Shown piece by piece: positions 8,838 through 17,640 of a stretch of 57,415 nt of DNA; position 1 is the first letter of the stretch, and each line of letters opens with the position of its first letter. The notes under the pieces were generated by a model that was given only the letters and a program-made list of their open reading frames with translations, made no database searches and was not told the DNA's origin. The stretch covers positions 1 to 57,415 of the forward strand of contig JAHKAA010000046.1 of assembly GCA_018825965.1 (NCBI GenBank), written 5' to 3'. This stretch comes from Gammaproteobacteria bacterium (GTDB lineage: Bacteria > Pseudomonadota > Gammaproteobacteria > Enterobacterales > Alteromonadaceae). The position numbers and the translations under genes are program-made.

Positions 8838-9368
8838 ATGGCCGGGCTTATGCGATATCACCAAAAGATCCCAAAAATACAGGCTTTTAGCCTGATAGAG
8901 CTTTTAATTGTATTGGCTATTGTTGCGATACTTTCAGCTATAGGCATGCCTAATTTACGGGAACTGTGGCAACGCTTGCAGGCCGAACACTTTATGCGCC
9001 AACTGAGTCAGCATCTGGCTTATGCCAAAGTCCATGCAATAGCCCAGCAAAAGCCGGTACAACTATGCCCACGTCATGGGCAACTATGCAGTTCAGACTG
9101 GAATTCGGCTCCTATTCAGTTGCATCAGAAAGGTTTAAAAAGTTGGCAGGACTTGTTGTTACGTGAACTGAAACACCCTGTTCATAGCCACCAATTGTTT
9201 TACAACAGGCCGTCACTGCAGTTTCGCAGTGACGGCAGTCTGGATTTATTAGGGTCAGGTACTTTTGTTTATTGCAGTAAAGAGCCTTACCGCTGGCACT
9301 TCAGATTGAGCGTTAGTCAGGCTGGTCGAAGCCGTTTATGGCAGGAAAACAGCCTCTGTCCTTATTAA
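8838..9368 (+). CDS. fimT: GspH/FimT-type minor pseudopilin (second copy)
   Basis: 176 residues. Type III signal sequence with FSLIELLIVLAIVAIL helix; the prepilin peptidase cleavage would fall between Ala and Phe in IQA|FSLIEL, so the usual -1 Gly is Ala. After the helix comes the LRELWQRLQAEHFMRQLSQHLAYAKVHAIAQQ segment, typical of FimT/GspH, with four cysteines in the C-terminal domain. A minor pilin that would initiate pilus assembly. Unlike all other pilin genes here it is on the plus strand, and its stop overlaps the stop of the convergent pilE-like gene by 4 bp. An in-frame ATG at 8850 is an alternative start. Confidence 0.85.
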   Translation: MAGLMRYHQKIPKIQAFSLIELLIVLAIVAILSAIGMPNLRELWQRLQAEHFMRQLSQHLAYAKVHAIAQQKPVQLCPRHGQLCSSDWNSAPIQLHQKGLKSWQDLLLRELKHPVHSHQLFYNRPSLQFRSDGSLDLLGSGTFVYCSKEPYRWHFRLSVSQAGRSRLWQENSLCPY

Positions 9369-9769
9369 TAACTCCAGCAGGCTGAATCGGGTTCACTGCT
9401 TTTTTGACCATAGCTGTTCAGCAGAAATACCTGACAGCTTTTATCTTCGCTCTGAGCCTGCTGTGCCTGTGCTTTGAGCAAATAACCTTGCTCTGTGACC
9501 ACAGCACTGACTTTATAACGACCGGATTCGGTGACAAACTGCTTAGCCGCAAAACCCAGTTCAGTCAGATCGGCGCTATATCTGTGTTGATCCACCAGTA
9601 ACATCTCCTGCAAGCCTGCCACTTTCAACAACGCTTGCATAGCTTCAGCTCTGTGGCCTTTTAATACGTGGTCCTGATAACCAGGTAATAACACAGAAGC
9701 CAGAATGCCCATAATAGCCAGCACCACCAAGAGTTCAATTAAGCCTATGCCTTGCGTCCTGAGCTTCAT
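9365..9769 (-). CDS. PilE-like type IV minor pilin (second series)
   Basis: 134 residues. Leader MKLRTQG followed by IGLIELLVVLAIMGILASVLLPGY, with Glu at +5, is a classical type IV prepilin N-terminus cleaved after Gly7. The next segment (QALLKVAGLQEMLLVDQHRYSADLTELGF) is the PilE/ComP-type pattern, and two cysteines at the end (SCQVF, SACWSY) can close a D-loop. The start overlaps the upstream PilY1-like stop as ATGA, so the two are translationally coupled. It is the last gene of the second series 9365-13145. Confidence 0.88.
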   Translation of the reverse strand: MKLRTQGIGLIELLVVLAIMGILASVLLPGYQDHVLKGHRAEAMQALLKVAGLQEMLLVDQHRYSADLTELGFAAKQFVTESGRYKVSAVVTEQGYLLKAQAQQAQSEDKSCQVFLLNSYGQKSSEPDSACWSY

Positions 9770-11328
9770 TCATAAGCTCCTTCTTCACTATGGTAAGTCC
9801 CCATTAACTGCCAGCGCGGGAAGCTAACTTGTTGTAAAGGTTTACTGCAATGGCTGCAATCGGGACTGATCTCCAGCAGATTATCTATGAGTACCTGTTG
9901 CTGGCTCTGATCAATCAGCGAAAAACCGCCCTGTGCATTGGTTTTAACAACCAGAGCTCCCACGGTTTTTTCTAAGGGTAAAAGCGGCTGGCGATAGACA
10001 GAAGACGCATGATGTAAATGCAAAGCCATTAAAGCTGATGATGCCTGATCAATGCTACAGATCTGCGTTGGATCCTGCTGCGACAGGCTTAGATACACGA
10101 CACCGGCAGCCACAACAGGAGGTTGAGTCAAGCGCCCGGCAATATGGCTGTACCAACCATTTTTCTGTTGGATTTGCTGCCAATCCTGATCGGTTAATAC
10201 CGCAAGGCCTGGTGCCGCAGGCAAAGTCCGGTCGACTAAATCTGCAGACGTGGCAGAGGACCCTTTCTGGAGTTTTAATAGCACCAGGACACTTTGCTGC
10301 TGCCGCAAAGCTCCCAACAGCACCAGCCATTGACTGCGTCTGGAATGAAAATCGCTGCCTGATCCGCCCACCGGAACAGCAGCATACAAGGTGCGGACAA
10401 ATTGTATGTCGCTGAAATCAAGGGATGACAAATCAGCAATCGGCTGCATGTCATAAAAATGGTGATTCTCCATTTGAACCTGCCAGACCTGGCCAGCTTT
10501 GGTGCTGAAGACCACGCTGTCTGAAATTGAATCCCTGTTTTGATCGTACACAGTCAGGGCTCCGGATAAATCAGACACTTTCTGCCCGGCGCCCAACCTG
10601 CCACGCACCTTGCCTGTCAAGGCTTCTACTTTATAAAACAGTGTTTTTTGTTCCGTCGCTCCGGTATTGGGTAACAAAAGCGACAAAGACGACTCACCAG
10701 GCCCCTGAACCTGCTCTGCCAGTAATACGGGTTGCGCCATAGCACCTGTTAATTCTTCAAAACCAGCCACTGCAGTAGTGGCAGACCACAAGAGTTCAGG
10801 CAGATGCAGGGGGTTGAGCTTCAGGGCAAAATACGACGGATTCTGATCGCTGCTGCCACTGATAAGAATAAACTGATCATTTTGTTTCAGATCTTGCTCA
10901 GTGAGTAGCAGCGGCTGATGAACCTGCAGGGCCACATCTTCCAGTTCAGCTCTGATCTGAGATAAGGAGGGTAACAACGGCCAGGGCAACCACCAGAGGG
11001 TGTCTTTTGTCTGATCATCCGTTTTGAATCTCAACACGCCGGCATAGCTGACCACCTGATAGCCTGCATCAACATAAGCAGGCAGGGGCTGACTTTGTGC
11101 ATCCAGTGTACTGCAGGATAAAGCGTCCAATTGAGCAGGCAAATGATCCAGCCATAGTGTGGCATCTTCCTGACTCAGCTTTAAATGGCTTGCTAATGCA
11201 GTATGCTGTTCCTGATTTAGTTCTGTCAGTTGCACTGAGCCAAAACCCGGTACATGGCTCCAGTAGCTGTCTGCCGACAGTGGATGACTGAATAACAACA
11301 GCCAGAGCCCAAACCTAATAAAGCCCAT
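9766..11328 (-). CDS. Short PilY1-like protein, propeller part only
   Basis: 520 residues with a signal peptide (MGFIRFGLWLLLFSHPLSA). It occupies the pilY1 position between pilX-like and pilE-like genes. I see no von Willebrand-type domain (no DxSxS motif), but YDQNRDSISDSVVFSTKAGQVWQV resembles the calcium-binding loop plus GxVW strand of the PilY1 C-terminal propeller. Cysteines near the C-terminus (ICSID, DCSHCSKP) could form disulfides. It is about half the length of the 1151-residue PilY1 encoded upstream. Probably exported adhesin/assembly factor for a second pilus tip complex; function inferred from position and a short motif only. Its start overlaps the upstream gene by 14 bp. Confidence 0.6.
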   Translation of the reverse strand: MGFIRFGLWLLLFSHPLSADSYWSHVPGFGSVQLTELNQEQHTALASHLKLSQEDATLWLDHLPAQLDALSCSTLDAQSQPLPAYVDAGYQVVSYAGVLRFKTDDQTKDTLWWLPWPLLPSLSQIRAELEDVALQVHQPLLLTEQDLKQNDQFILISGSSDQNPSYFALKLNPLHLPELLWSATTAVAGFEELTGAMAQPVLLAEQVQGPGESSLSLLLPNTGATEQKTLFYKVEALTGKVRGRLGAGQKVSDLSGALTVYDQNRDSISDSVVFSTKAGQVWQVQMENHHFYDMQPIADLSSLDFSDIQFVRTLYAAVPVGGSGSDFHSRRSQWLVLLGALRQQQSVLVLLKLQKGSSATSADLVDRTLPAAPGLAVLTDQDWQQIQQKNGWYSHIAGRLTQPPVVAAGVVYLSLSQQDPTQICSIDQASSALMALHLHHASSVYRQPLLPLEKTVGALVVKTNAQGGFSLIDQSQQQVLIDNLLEISPDCSHCSKPLQQVSFPRWQLMGTYHSEEGAYE

Positions 11329-11698
11329 CCCTGCCTCCTTCAGGCAAAGATTGCCTGACTAAAAAGCTGGTCACACTATGCTGATGATGCAATGCGCCTC
11401 CGGTAGTGCGAAGCTGATGCCACTCACACTGCAACGAAAGATCACTCCAGGCAGCATAAAGCGCCGGACAGGGAACGACAGTAAAAACTCCGGATTCAAA
11501 TTCACCTTGTGTTAGCTGTTGTAACTGCTGCACATGCTTATTTTGGGTTTGTTGCTTTAGCTGAACAGCCAAAGTCGCACTGCCCGCCAACTTTTGGCTC
11601 AAGCTGGTTTGAACCAGCATAGGTATAGTAATGCAGGTTAAAACCAGCATTAATATCAAGGTGGTAACCAGAATAAAACCTTTAGAACTCAACATCAT
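11315..11698 (-). CDS. PilX-like minor pilin (second series)
   Basis: 127 residues, shorter than the 176-residue PilX of the first series. The leader SSKG|FILVTTLILMLVLTCITIPMLVQTSLSQK has a prepilin cleavage Gly and a helix without Glu5, as is usual for PilX/GspK-type minor pilins, which sit at the pilus tip. The C-terminal domain is small, with two cysteines (VVPCPAL, LQCEWH). GGAGG lies upstream of the ATG pair at 11698. It lies 12 bp after the PilW-like stop and overlaps the PilY1-like start. Confidence 0.8.
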   Translation of the reverse strand: MMLSSKGFILVTTLILMLVLTCITIPMLVQTSLSQKLAGSATLAVQLKQQTQNKHVQQLQQLTQGEFESGVFTVVPCPALYAAWSDLSLQCEWHQLRTTGGALHHQHSVTSFLVRQSLPEGGRDGLY

Positions 11699-11710
11699 AA
11701 CGACCTCCTT

Positions 11711-12652
11711 TTATAAGCGTGTGTTGCTAAATGCCACAGAACTGCTGACTAACAGGCGTCGGAACGGATCAGAGGGAGCTTTAAACCACTCCTGTCCCAT
11801 CTGATAAAGCTGATTATTTTGGTAACTAAAGTCTTCATCTAAACTACGTAACAACAGGTAAAACTTAATATTAATAATACGGTGTTTTTGCTGCTGCCAA
11901 TGCTCTGGCTGCATTTGTGCTGTCGCCAGGTAATAATCCACCTGACCATCTAAATTGGCGTCTAAGCCAAATTCGAAATGCATACGCTCTACGCCATCCA
12001 TAATAGAATCGGTATCCATAATGGATTGTCCTGCCGCATTGCGAATTAAGCGTTTTCGCATTAAAACCGGCACAGTCTTGCCCGCGTGTTTTTGTTCACT
12101 GATATAAAAAACCTCGTGAGAAAAAGGCCAGTACAATGAATCAGGGATCAACTCAGCACTGGAACTATTAACAAAGCGACTGCTCGCCGCTGAGGTTTCG
12201 AAATAAAATCGGTTCGCGCGCATCTGAGTGGCCAGTACACTGCTGCCCACTATACGTTTGAATTGCAAGATCTCAGAGCCAGCTTTGGGCTGACTTAAGC
12301 AGCTCAGATGCTTTTTTTGCTTCACTTGTTCTGCATAAAGCGTCAGATAAGGCTGGTTTTTCATAGGGAAACTGCCGGCATCAGACTCAGCAACACAGTC
12401 ACCTAATACCGCAGGTAACTGATGCGAAGCTGAGGCCACATCTGCCAGACTGCGGCCAGCAAAAAACATCATATTTGGCAATTCAGACTGGAACAAACTC
12501 AACAACATCTGGCTATTTTGCTGCAATTGCACCAGCTGTTGTGTTTGCCGGTTGGATTGCTGAGTGGCAAACAAAGTCCCGACCAAAAAGGTCATCAAAA
12601 CTAAACCTAAAGTCAGACTGATCAGCACTTCCAGTAAGGTGAAACCGCGCAT
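11711..12652 (-). CDS. PilW-like minor pilin (second series)
   Basis: 313 residues from the ATG at 12652, which follows the PilV-like stop by one base. MRG|FTLLEVLISLTLGLVLMTFLVGTL is a short-leader prepilin N-terminus with Glu5. Length, LQQNSQMLLSLFQSELPNMMFFAG after the helix, and the late MDGVERMHFEFGLDANLDGQVDYYL segment are PilW features. The upstream extension of the frame (16 codons) overlaps pilV and is not needed. PilW is a minor pilin of the tip-initiation complex with PilV, PilX, FimU and PilY1. Confidence 0.85.
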   Translation of the reverse strand: MRGFTLLEVLISLTLGLVLMTFLVGTLFATQQSNRQTQQLVQLQQNSQMLLSLFQSELPNMMFFAGRSLADVASASHQLPAVLGDCVAESDAGSFPMKNQPYLTLYAEQVKQKKHLSCLSQPKAGSEILQFKRIVGSSVLATQMRANRFYFETSAASSRFVNSSSAELIPDSLYWPFSHEVFYISEQKHAGKTVPVLMRKRLIRNAAGQSIMDTDSIMDGVERMHFEFGLDANLDGQVDYYLATAQMQPEHWQQQKHRIINIKFYLLLRSLDEDFSYQNNQLYQMGQEWFKAPSDPFRRLLVSSSVAFSNTRL

Positions 12653-12653
12653 T

Positions 12654-13145
12654 TCAAGGCACCACCACGGAAAGTTGCAGCCGGTTAGGCGATAAATCAC
12701 ACACAGAGACCGGACGCTGAATTTGTACTTTGGCCTGAGACCGCCAGCTTAACTGCACCAGTCTCTGATCCGCCTGTTGGCGAATACAAAGCGCAGGCTG
12801 TTGCAGTAGCTGCAAACTCTGGGGGTGACCTGACGCACTTAAGGTGCTGTATAAATGAAACTGACTCAGTTGCTCCGTATCACAGGAATGACCTCCAGTG
12901 CATGCTGCGGATTCAGCCGTTGTCCAGAGCGGATGAACGCCCTCATAATAGCCGGCAGAACTGTCATGACTTGCCATACGGCTGGCCAATTCAGTGGTTA
13001 AAGACAAAGCTATGGTTTGCTGGGTTGCCATGATCACTTGCTGGCGGGCAAATAAAGACGCACTTAAAACGCCAAGCCCTGTAAGACATAGCAATAATAA
13101 ACTGATCAGAACTTCGGTTAAGGTAAAACCTGAGGCATTCGGCAT
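12654..13145 (-). CDS. PilV-like minor pilin (second series)
   Basis: 163 residues. Very short leader MPNASG, cleavage before FTLTEVLISLLLLCLTGLGVL with Glu5. The later CDTEQL and CIRQQ and VCDLSPN cysteines fit a disulfide-stabilised minor pilin head. First gene of the second series; 63 bp separate it from the pilE of the first series with no terminator-like hairpin between them, so it may be read through from the upstream operon, or from a weak local promoter (TTGACC near 13205). Confidence 0.85.
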   Translation of the reverse strand: MPNASGFTLTEVLISLLLLCLTGLGVLSASLFARQQVIMATQQTIALSLTTELASRMASHDSSAGYYEGVHPLWTTAESAACTGGHSCDTEQLSQFHLYSTLSASGHPQSLQLLQQPALCIRQQADQRLVQLSWRSQAKVQIQRPVSVCDLSPNRLQLSVVVP

Positions 13146-13208
13146 ATCCTTGCGCCCTTCAAAGTCCGTTTACTTTAAATTTACCTGCGTTCCTTAAAAG
13201 GTCAAATC

Positions 13209-13634
13209 TTACCAGCACTTTTTCACAATGGTCGCACCAGTGCCACCGTTGGCGCCTTTAATTCCCGCCTGGTTGTAGCTTAATGAAGTGCAGTCGTCAG
13301 CGGCTTGCGCGCTTTTGGCTGTTGCTGTCAGAGTAAAAGTGCGGCTGGCTACATTATCAAGATCAAAGTTAAAACGGTCGGATAAGTCATTGCTGCATTG
13401 CAAAGTTGGCAACTCTGTTGCTGCGCCATTATTGGTAGCATAGGTCATGTTGGTGGTATAGACCCTTTCCATAAACTGGGCGTATTCCAATAAACAGGCA
13501 GTAGCACTGGCGCGGGCACTGCTCAGCATATAGCCCTGATACGAAGGCACAGCAATAGCAGTTAAAGTGCCGATGATCGTAATGGCGATCAGTAACTCCA
13601 CCAGAGAAAACCCTTGGGCTTTGGTACTTTGCAT
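13209..13634 (-). CDS. pilE: PilE-type minor pilin (first series)
   Basis: 141 residues starting at the ATG at 13634 that overlaps the pilY1 stop as TAATG. MQSTKAQG|FSLVELLIAITIIGTLTAIAVPSYQGYML is a canonical prepilin start with Glu5. The head domain carries four cysteines (ACLLEY, LQCSND, DDCTSL, KKCW), the last two in the PilE-style D-region near the C-terminus. It closes the first fimT-pilV-W-X-Y1-E series. Confidence 0.92.
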   Translation of the reverse strand: MQSTKAQGFSLVELLIAITIIGTLTAIAVPSYQGYMLSSARASATACLLEYAQFMERVYTTNMTYATNNGAATELPTLQCSNDLSDRFNFDLDNVASRTFTLTATAKSAQAADDCTSLSYNQAGIKGANGGTGATIVKKCW

Positions 13635-16600
13635 TAGTTGTCTACCTCGCGCCATGACACGCGGCCACGTCTGATTTGAGTGTTTACGTCTAAATTCACC
13701 ACATTGGTGTCGGCCAAACCTACCGCCATTTTGTCTTCAAAAAATAGTGGTTCAGTGGGCATACTGTTAAAACGTACACCGGACATTTCTACTATCTCAT
13801 CCCCTTCTGCCACCCCATCGTCCTGATTAAAACCTTCATCGCCTGAAATATCGAAAAAGTGGTATTTCAGGCGGCCACCATGAAAAGGATCGATGGCCAT
13901 GACATAACCATCCCCTTCAGGATTACAGACATTGCTGTCCGGAATAATACTGTTCACTACTAAAGTAGTGCCTACTAAACGAGGCGACGACACAATACGT
14001 TCGCGGGTATCGGGCAGGTCGATAAACCAGCCCTGAAAACCAGCCATATCATTGGCAGCAGAAGCAGACACTGTGCGTCCTTCAGTGCCATTGCTGTGGC
14101 TGACGTTGGTTAAAGTTCGCTCTTTAAGTAAAGTCCGGCCAGACAAAGCTGTGCCGTCCATAATGCCGTACCAGCTTTGTTCTTCATCCAGTTGAGGGTC
14201 TGGAGTTTCCAGATAACGGCCTGTGCCAAAAAACAGCCACAACTTGCCGGTTTTAGGTTCAGACCCGAGCGCTATACCGCCGGTAATAGATTGTGGATCA
14301 CCAGCCGCATCTTCTGCCTGATACAAAGGCCCGCCGCCATAAGCTATGTTCCAGTTTCCCGGGTTGTTTGACGATAAATCAAACTTCCAGACATTGCCTT
14401 GTAAATCTCCGGCAAAAAACCAGTCCGTATTGCCATTTTTGCTGTGATCCCAGCCTTCAATCTGGCCCAAGCCTGTATCCCCTGAACCCGTTGTCACTTC
14501 CAGATCATTACCGGCAGCCATAGAAATACCAGTCTCGATGTCCAGCACTAACAAGCCTGGCCGGCCTGTGCTGTTGTTGTAACCATAACCAATCACCACA
14601 GCCCATTTGCCATTATTTAAGCGGGTCACCACAGGTTTGGCTGTAGTTATCCCTAACTCTGGAAAGCTTTTATCCCATAACAAACTGGCTTCGCTGATTT
14701 GCCCCGGGTCGGTAATATCAAGCGCAAACAAACTATTGCCGCCCCGGCCAGTGCTGCCAACCAGCACAGTACGCCAACTGCCATCAAAATACACATCGGC
14801 AGACACTGCTGTGCCGTCAACAAAATAATCTTTTTGGATCACGCCACTGACATTAGGTTCACTCAGGGCTTTAAGGTTTGTAGCTGCCGTCAGCATCTGC
14901 TTTGGCACATAAGCAAAAGCTTCAGCACCAGTAGTGGCATTAAAGGCGTGTAACATACCGTCATTAGCACCGACATAAATCAGCGGCTGCCTGTTTTTAT
15001 AAGCCGCGATATGCGCTTTGTAGCTGCTGGATTCAGGCCAGCTATACGCATGGTAGTTAAAATTCACAGGGGCGCCGACATACACAGGAGAAGAGTTGGC
15101 AATATCACCTAAAGCTGTGGATCTGTTGCGATAGCTGCCGCCATTTTGTTGTTCCAGTGCGCTGTTACCACGTAAATAATCCACCACATTGCTGCTGCCC
15201 AAAGCAGCTTGCTGGCTGCCAACACCACTGGTTAAGTTGGCCCAGACAAACACATCTGCAGCGGTTTCTGTTTTGCCAAAATAAATCACTCTGTCGTCCC
15301 AATCCGGCATTTCTTCAGCTGCACTCCAGACATAACTGGTGGTGTCTTCAATATTGTAATTCACCAGATCTCCACTCCAGTCACCGCTGTTAAAACGGCC
15401 CTGATACACACTTTGTTCCGCCTGCAATGACGTGGTGGTGCCCGCTAAATTTGATCCGGACGCCACCCGGGCAATAATAGCGGACAAGGTATTGGATAAT
15501 CCTGCGGCAAAAGTGTCCGGGTCAGCCGCACTGAAAAAGCCGCCTCTGCTATTCACAGCCGCATGCAATAAATCATCAATTTTTGCGGGTTGTGTATCCA
15601 GTGGATCTGGCCAAGAAATAGCACTGGCCGAGCCAATAGCATTAAAAGCTGTAGTAGAACTGATAGTGCCTTCTACTCCAAGACCGACACCAAAAGTGAC
15701 CATATGCTGCCAAAAGGCCGGATTAATAGGGCTTGTGGGGACTAAGTTATCCAGATCTGGCCGTAAATCCCGCTTCCAATAGTACATAGCCACATCAGCC
15801 AGCGTGTTACTGCGACCATCGGAAAATGGCCCTGATGGCGCATACACATAAGAGATCCCGCCTGGCCTGCTGATGGTTTGATTATTGCTAGTACTGCCAT
15901 CGTTGTTATTACGCGCTGCACTGGTTTGCGCTTGTGATGCGCTGTCTTCGCTCCAGTAACCATCTGTCATCAAAATGCTGTAGCTTTGGCGGCACATAAT
16001 ATGTTGGCTAGCATCATCAGTCCCGGGCTCTTCTCCCCATGGGCCTTTGTTGTCTGTTCTGGAATAGTACAAACCTGCGTCATTTAATGCTTTGCGCAGT
16101 GGAGTGCCGTTATAGTCGTATACCCGTTCATACAGTTGATCGTAAAAATTTTGTTTGGCATTGCCGGTAAAAGGCCGCACTCCGTTCACTATGGTGCTGA
16201 TACTGGAGCCATCTACTGTGCTGCTGCCTTTATTAATAGCACCAAAGCCTACACGCAGCGCTTCAGTCTGAGTAGAAAAAGCGCGGCCTATACCAGCCTG
16301 AGAAGCCAATAAGCGTGAGCGGTAATAAGTGTACCAATTTGCAAAATTCTGCATTTCCTGATCGTAGCTACAGGTACCTGCAGTGCAGTCCGTTCGATTC
16401 AGCCGCCCTTCGCCGCTGTAGCTTAAAGTGGCAGCATTAATTTCCACGCGCTGGTAATTGCTGTAGGTAAATAAACTGCCGCCCGTATGGTTGTAGTAGA
16501 CCGCGGGGTAAAAAGTCCGGCTTGCTGTAGTGTTCTGGCAATTGCTTTTGGTTGTTGCCGTAATAGTGCAATAGCGCCAGCCCGCGCTGGAGGTTTCATT

Positions 16601-17089
16601 CACAGTCAGGTTGCGGCTGCCTTTGAAGGTTCGGAATGGATGATGATAAGCTGCAGCCGGGTTAGAATTTGGATACGAAGTGCCATCGGCTTTAATCCAG
16701 GGTTTATAGGTAATAGCCGGATTATAGTAGGATTTATTCAGCGCATAAGAACGCATGGCTCTGGCATACAAGGCTTCGTTATTATTGGCAGCGTTCAGGT
16801 TAGTGCCATTGCTTTCATCCCGAAAAGAAACCACCTGATGAGTGGCGTCTCCGTCACCATAAATACCCGTCACTCTGGGATACACATAATGTGGATTATC
16901 GGCATAGAGATCCGGGGTAATTTCCCAGTGCATTGAGCCTGAGTCATCAATCATAAACATGATATTGGGTTCTACCGAGCTGCCGGTTTGCAGCGGCGGT
17001 GAGGTTAAATCCAGCGCGGCTATACTGTAAAAGCTGGTGAGCATTAAACTCAATGCCATGGGTCTTATGCAGGATGTTTTTAGTCTCAT
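13634..17089 (-). CDS. pilY1: Type IV pilus tip adhesin/assembly factor PilY1
   Basis: 1151 residues with signal peptide. The N-terminal half contains a von Willebrand-type domain with a metal-ion site motif DDSGSM near residue 50, after EPNIMFMI. The C-terminal half is a beta-propeller: VYVGAPVNF, PLIYVGANDGMLHAFNA, FVDGTAVSADVY, STGRGGNSLFALDI and the calcium-site-like GNTDWFFAGDLQGNVWKFD. PilY1 caps the pilus with the minor pilins and acts in adhesion, retraction control and surface sensing. ATG at 17089 has GAGG 8 nt upstream; the GTG before it is not preferred. It sits between pilX and pilE, as in Pseudomonas. Confidence 0.95.
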   Translation of the reverse strand: MRLKTSCIRPMALSLMLTSFYSIAALDLTSPPLQTGSSVEPNIMFMIDDSGSMHWEITPDLYADNPHYVYPRVTGIYGDGDATHQVVSFRDESNGTNLNAANNNEALYARAMRSYALNKSYYNPAITYKPWIKADGTSYPNSNPAAAYHHPFRTFKGSRNLTVNETSSAGWRYCTITATTKSNCQNTTASRTFYPAVYYNHTGGSLFTYSNYQRVEINAATLSYSGEGRLNRTDCTAGTCSYDQEMQNFANWYTYYRSRLLASQAGIGRAFSTQTEALRVGFGAINKGSSTVDGSSISTIVNGVRPFTGNAKQNFYDQLYERVYDYNGTPLRKALNDAGLYYSRTDNKGPWGEEPGTDDASQHIMCRQSYSILMTDGYWSEDSASQAQTSAARNNNDGSTSNNQTISRPGGISYVYAPSGPFSDGRSNTLADVAMYYWKRDLRPDLDNLVPTSPINPAFWQHMVTFGVGLGVEGTISSTTAFNAIGSASAISWPDPLDTQPAKIDDLLHAAVNSRGGFFSAADPDTFAAGLSNTLSAIIARVASGSNLAGTTTSLQAEQSVYQGRFNSGDWSGDLVNYNIEDTTSYVWSAAEEMPDWDDRVIYFGKTETAADVFVWANLTSGVGSQQAALGSSNVVDYLRGNSALEQQNGGSYRNRSTALGDIANSSPVYVGAPVNFNYHAYSWPESSSYKAHIAAYKNRQPLIYVGANDGMLHAFNATTGAEAFAYVPKQMLTAATNLKALSEPNVSGVIQKDYFVDGTAVSADVYFDGSWRTVLVGSTGRGGNSLFALDITDPGQISEASLLWDKSFPELGITTAKPVVTRLNNGKWAVVIGYGYNNSTGRPGLLVLDIETGISMAAGNDLEVTTGSGDTGLGQIEGWDHSKNGNTDWFFAGDLQGNVWKFDLSSNNPGNWNIAYGGGPLYQAEDAAGDPQSITGGIALGSEPKTGKLWLFFGTGRYLETPDPQLDEEQSWYGIMDGTALSGRTLLKERTLTNVSHSNGTEGRTVSASAANDMAGFQGWFIDLPDTRERIVSSPRLVGTTLVVNSIIPDSNVCNPEGDGYVMAIDPFHGGRLKYHFFDISGDEGFNQDDGVAEGDEIVEMSGVRFNSMPTEPLFFEDKMAVGLADTNVVNLDVNTQIRRGRVSWREVDN

Positions 17090-17107
17090 CACATCAGCCT
17101 CAGCAGA

Positions 17108-17638
17108 TTAGCGCCTGAATAAACTTTGCAGCATGACCGCAGCCCTGCCGTTGTCTGACACAGTACGTGCCGTAATACGAAAAGTGGGTGATAAACAACC
17201 CACAGAAATTTTGTCTTTACTGGCCACATCAGCGCATTCAGGCGGATAAGGCCAGTCGCCCATATATTCAATCAGAAACTGTGCACCGGTTTCGCTGTCG
17301 TTATTCAGTGCAGTAGCTGACAGCCAAAGCAGCCCGTTGTCATTCCAGCGATCGTCAGCACCAACCGCAGGTAAATCATAAACCCCTGCGCCATCAATCA
17401 GCGCAACAGGGTCGTTCACATTCAGCATAACCTCAGCCTCCAGTAACGCCGCTTCCACTTGTTGGTAGGACGATTGCCGGTCGTATAAATTGGCGCTCAT
17501 GCGCTCCTGCAATAAACTTGATTGCATACTGCTGACAGCGACCAGGGTAATGGCTAATAACAACAATAAGCTAATGACCAGCACTATACCCTGCTGTTGA
17601 CGGATAGGATGAGAGAACTGAATTCCCGCTGCTTTCAT
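17108..17638 (-). CDS. pilX: PilX minor pilin (first series)
   Basis: 176 residues from the ATG at 17638, two bases after the pilW stop. QQQG|IVLVISLLLLLAITLVAVSSMQSSLLQERMSANLYDRQ is the characteristic PilX N-terminus (no Glu5; ERMSANLYDRQ-like motif after the helix), with PPECAD and VGCLSP cysteines in the head. A TTG six bases upstream is an unneeded alternative start. Confidence 0.93.
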   Translation of the reverse strand: MKAAGIQFSHPIRQQQGIVLVISLLLLLAITLVAVSSMQSSLLQERMSANLYDRQSSYQQVEAALLEAEVMLNVNDPVALIDGAGVYDLPAVGADDRWNDNGLLWLSATALNNDSETGAQFLIEYMGDWPYPPECADVASKDKISVGCLSPTFRITARTVSDNGRAAVMLQSLFRR

Positions 17639-17640
17639 AA

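Noticed and set aside
9365..13145. Second pilin series as a pseudogene cluster
   Set aside because: All five frames are intact, have prepilin or signal sequences and tight translational spacing, so decay is not supported.
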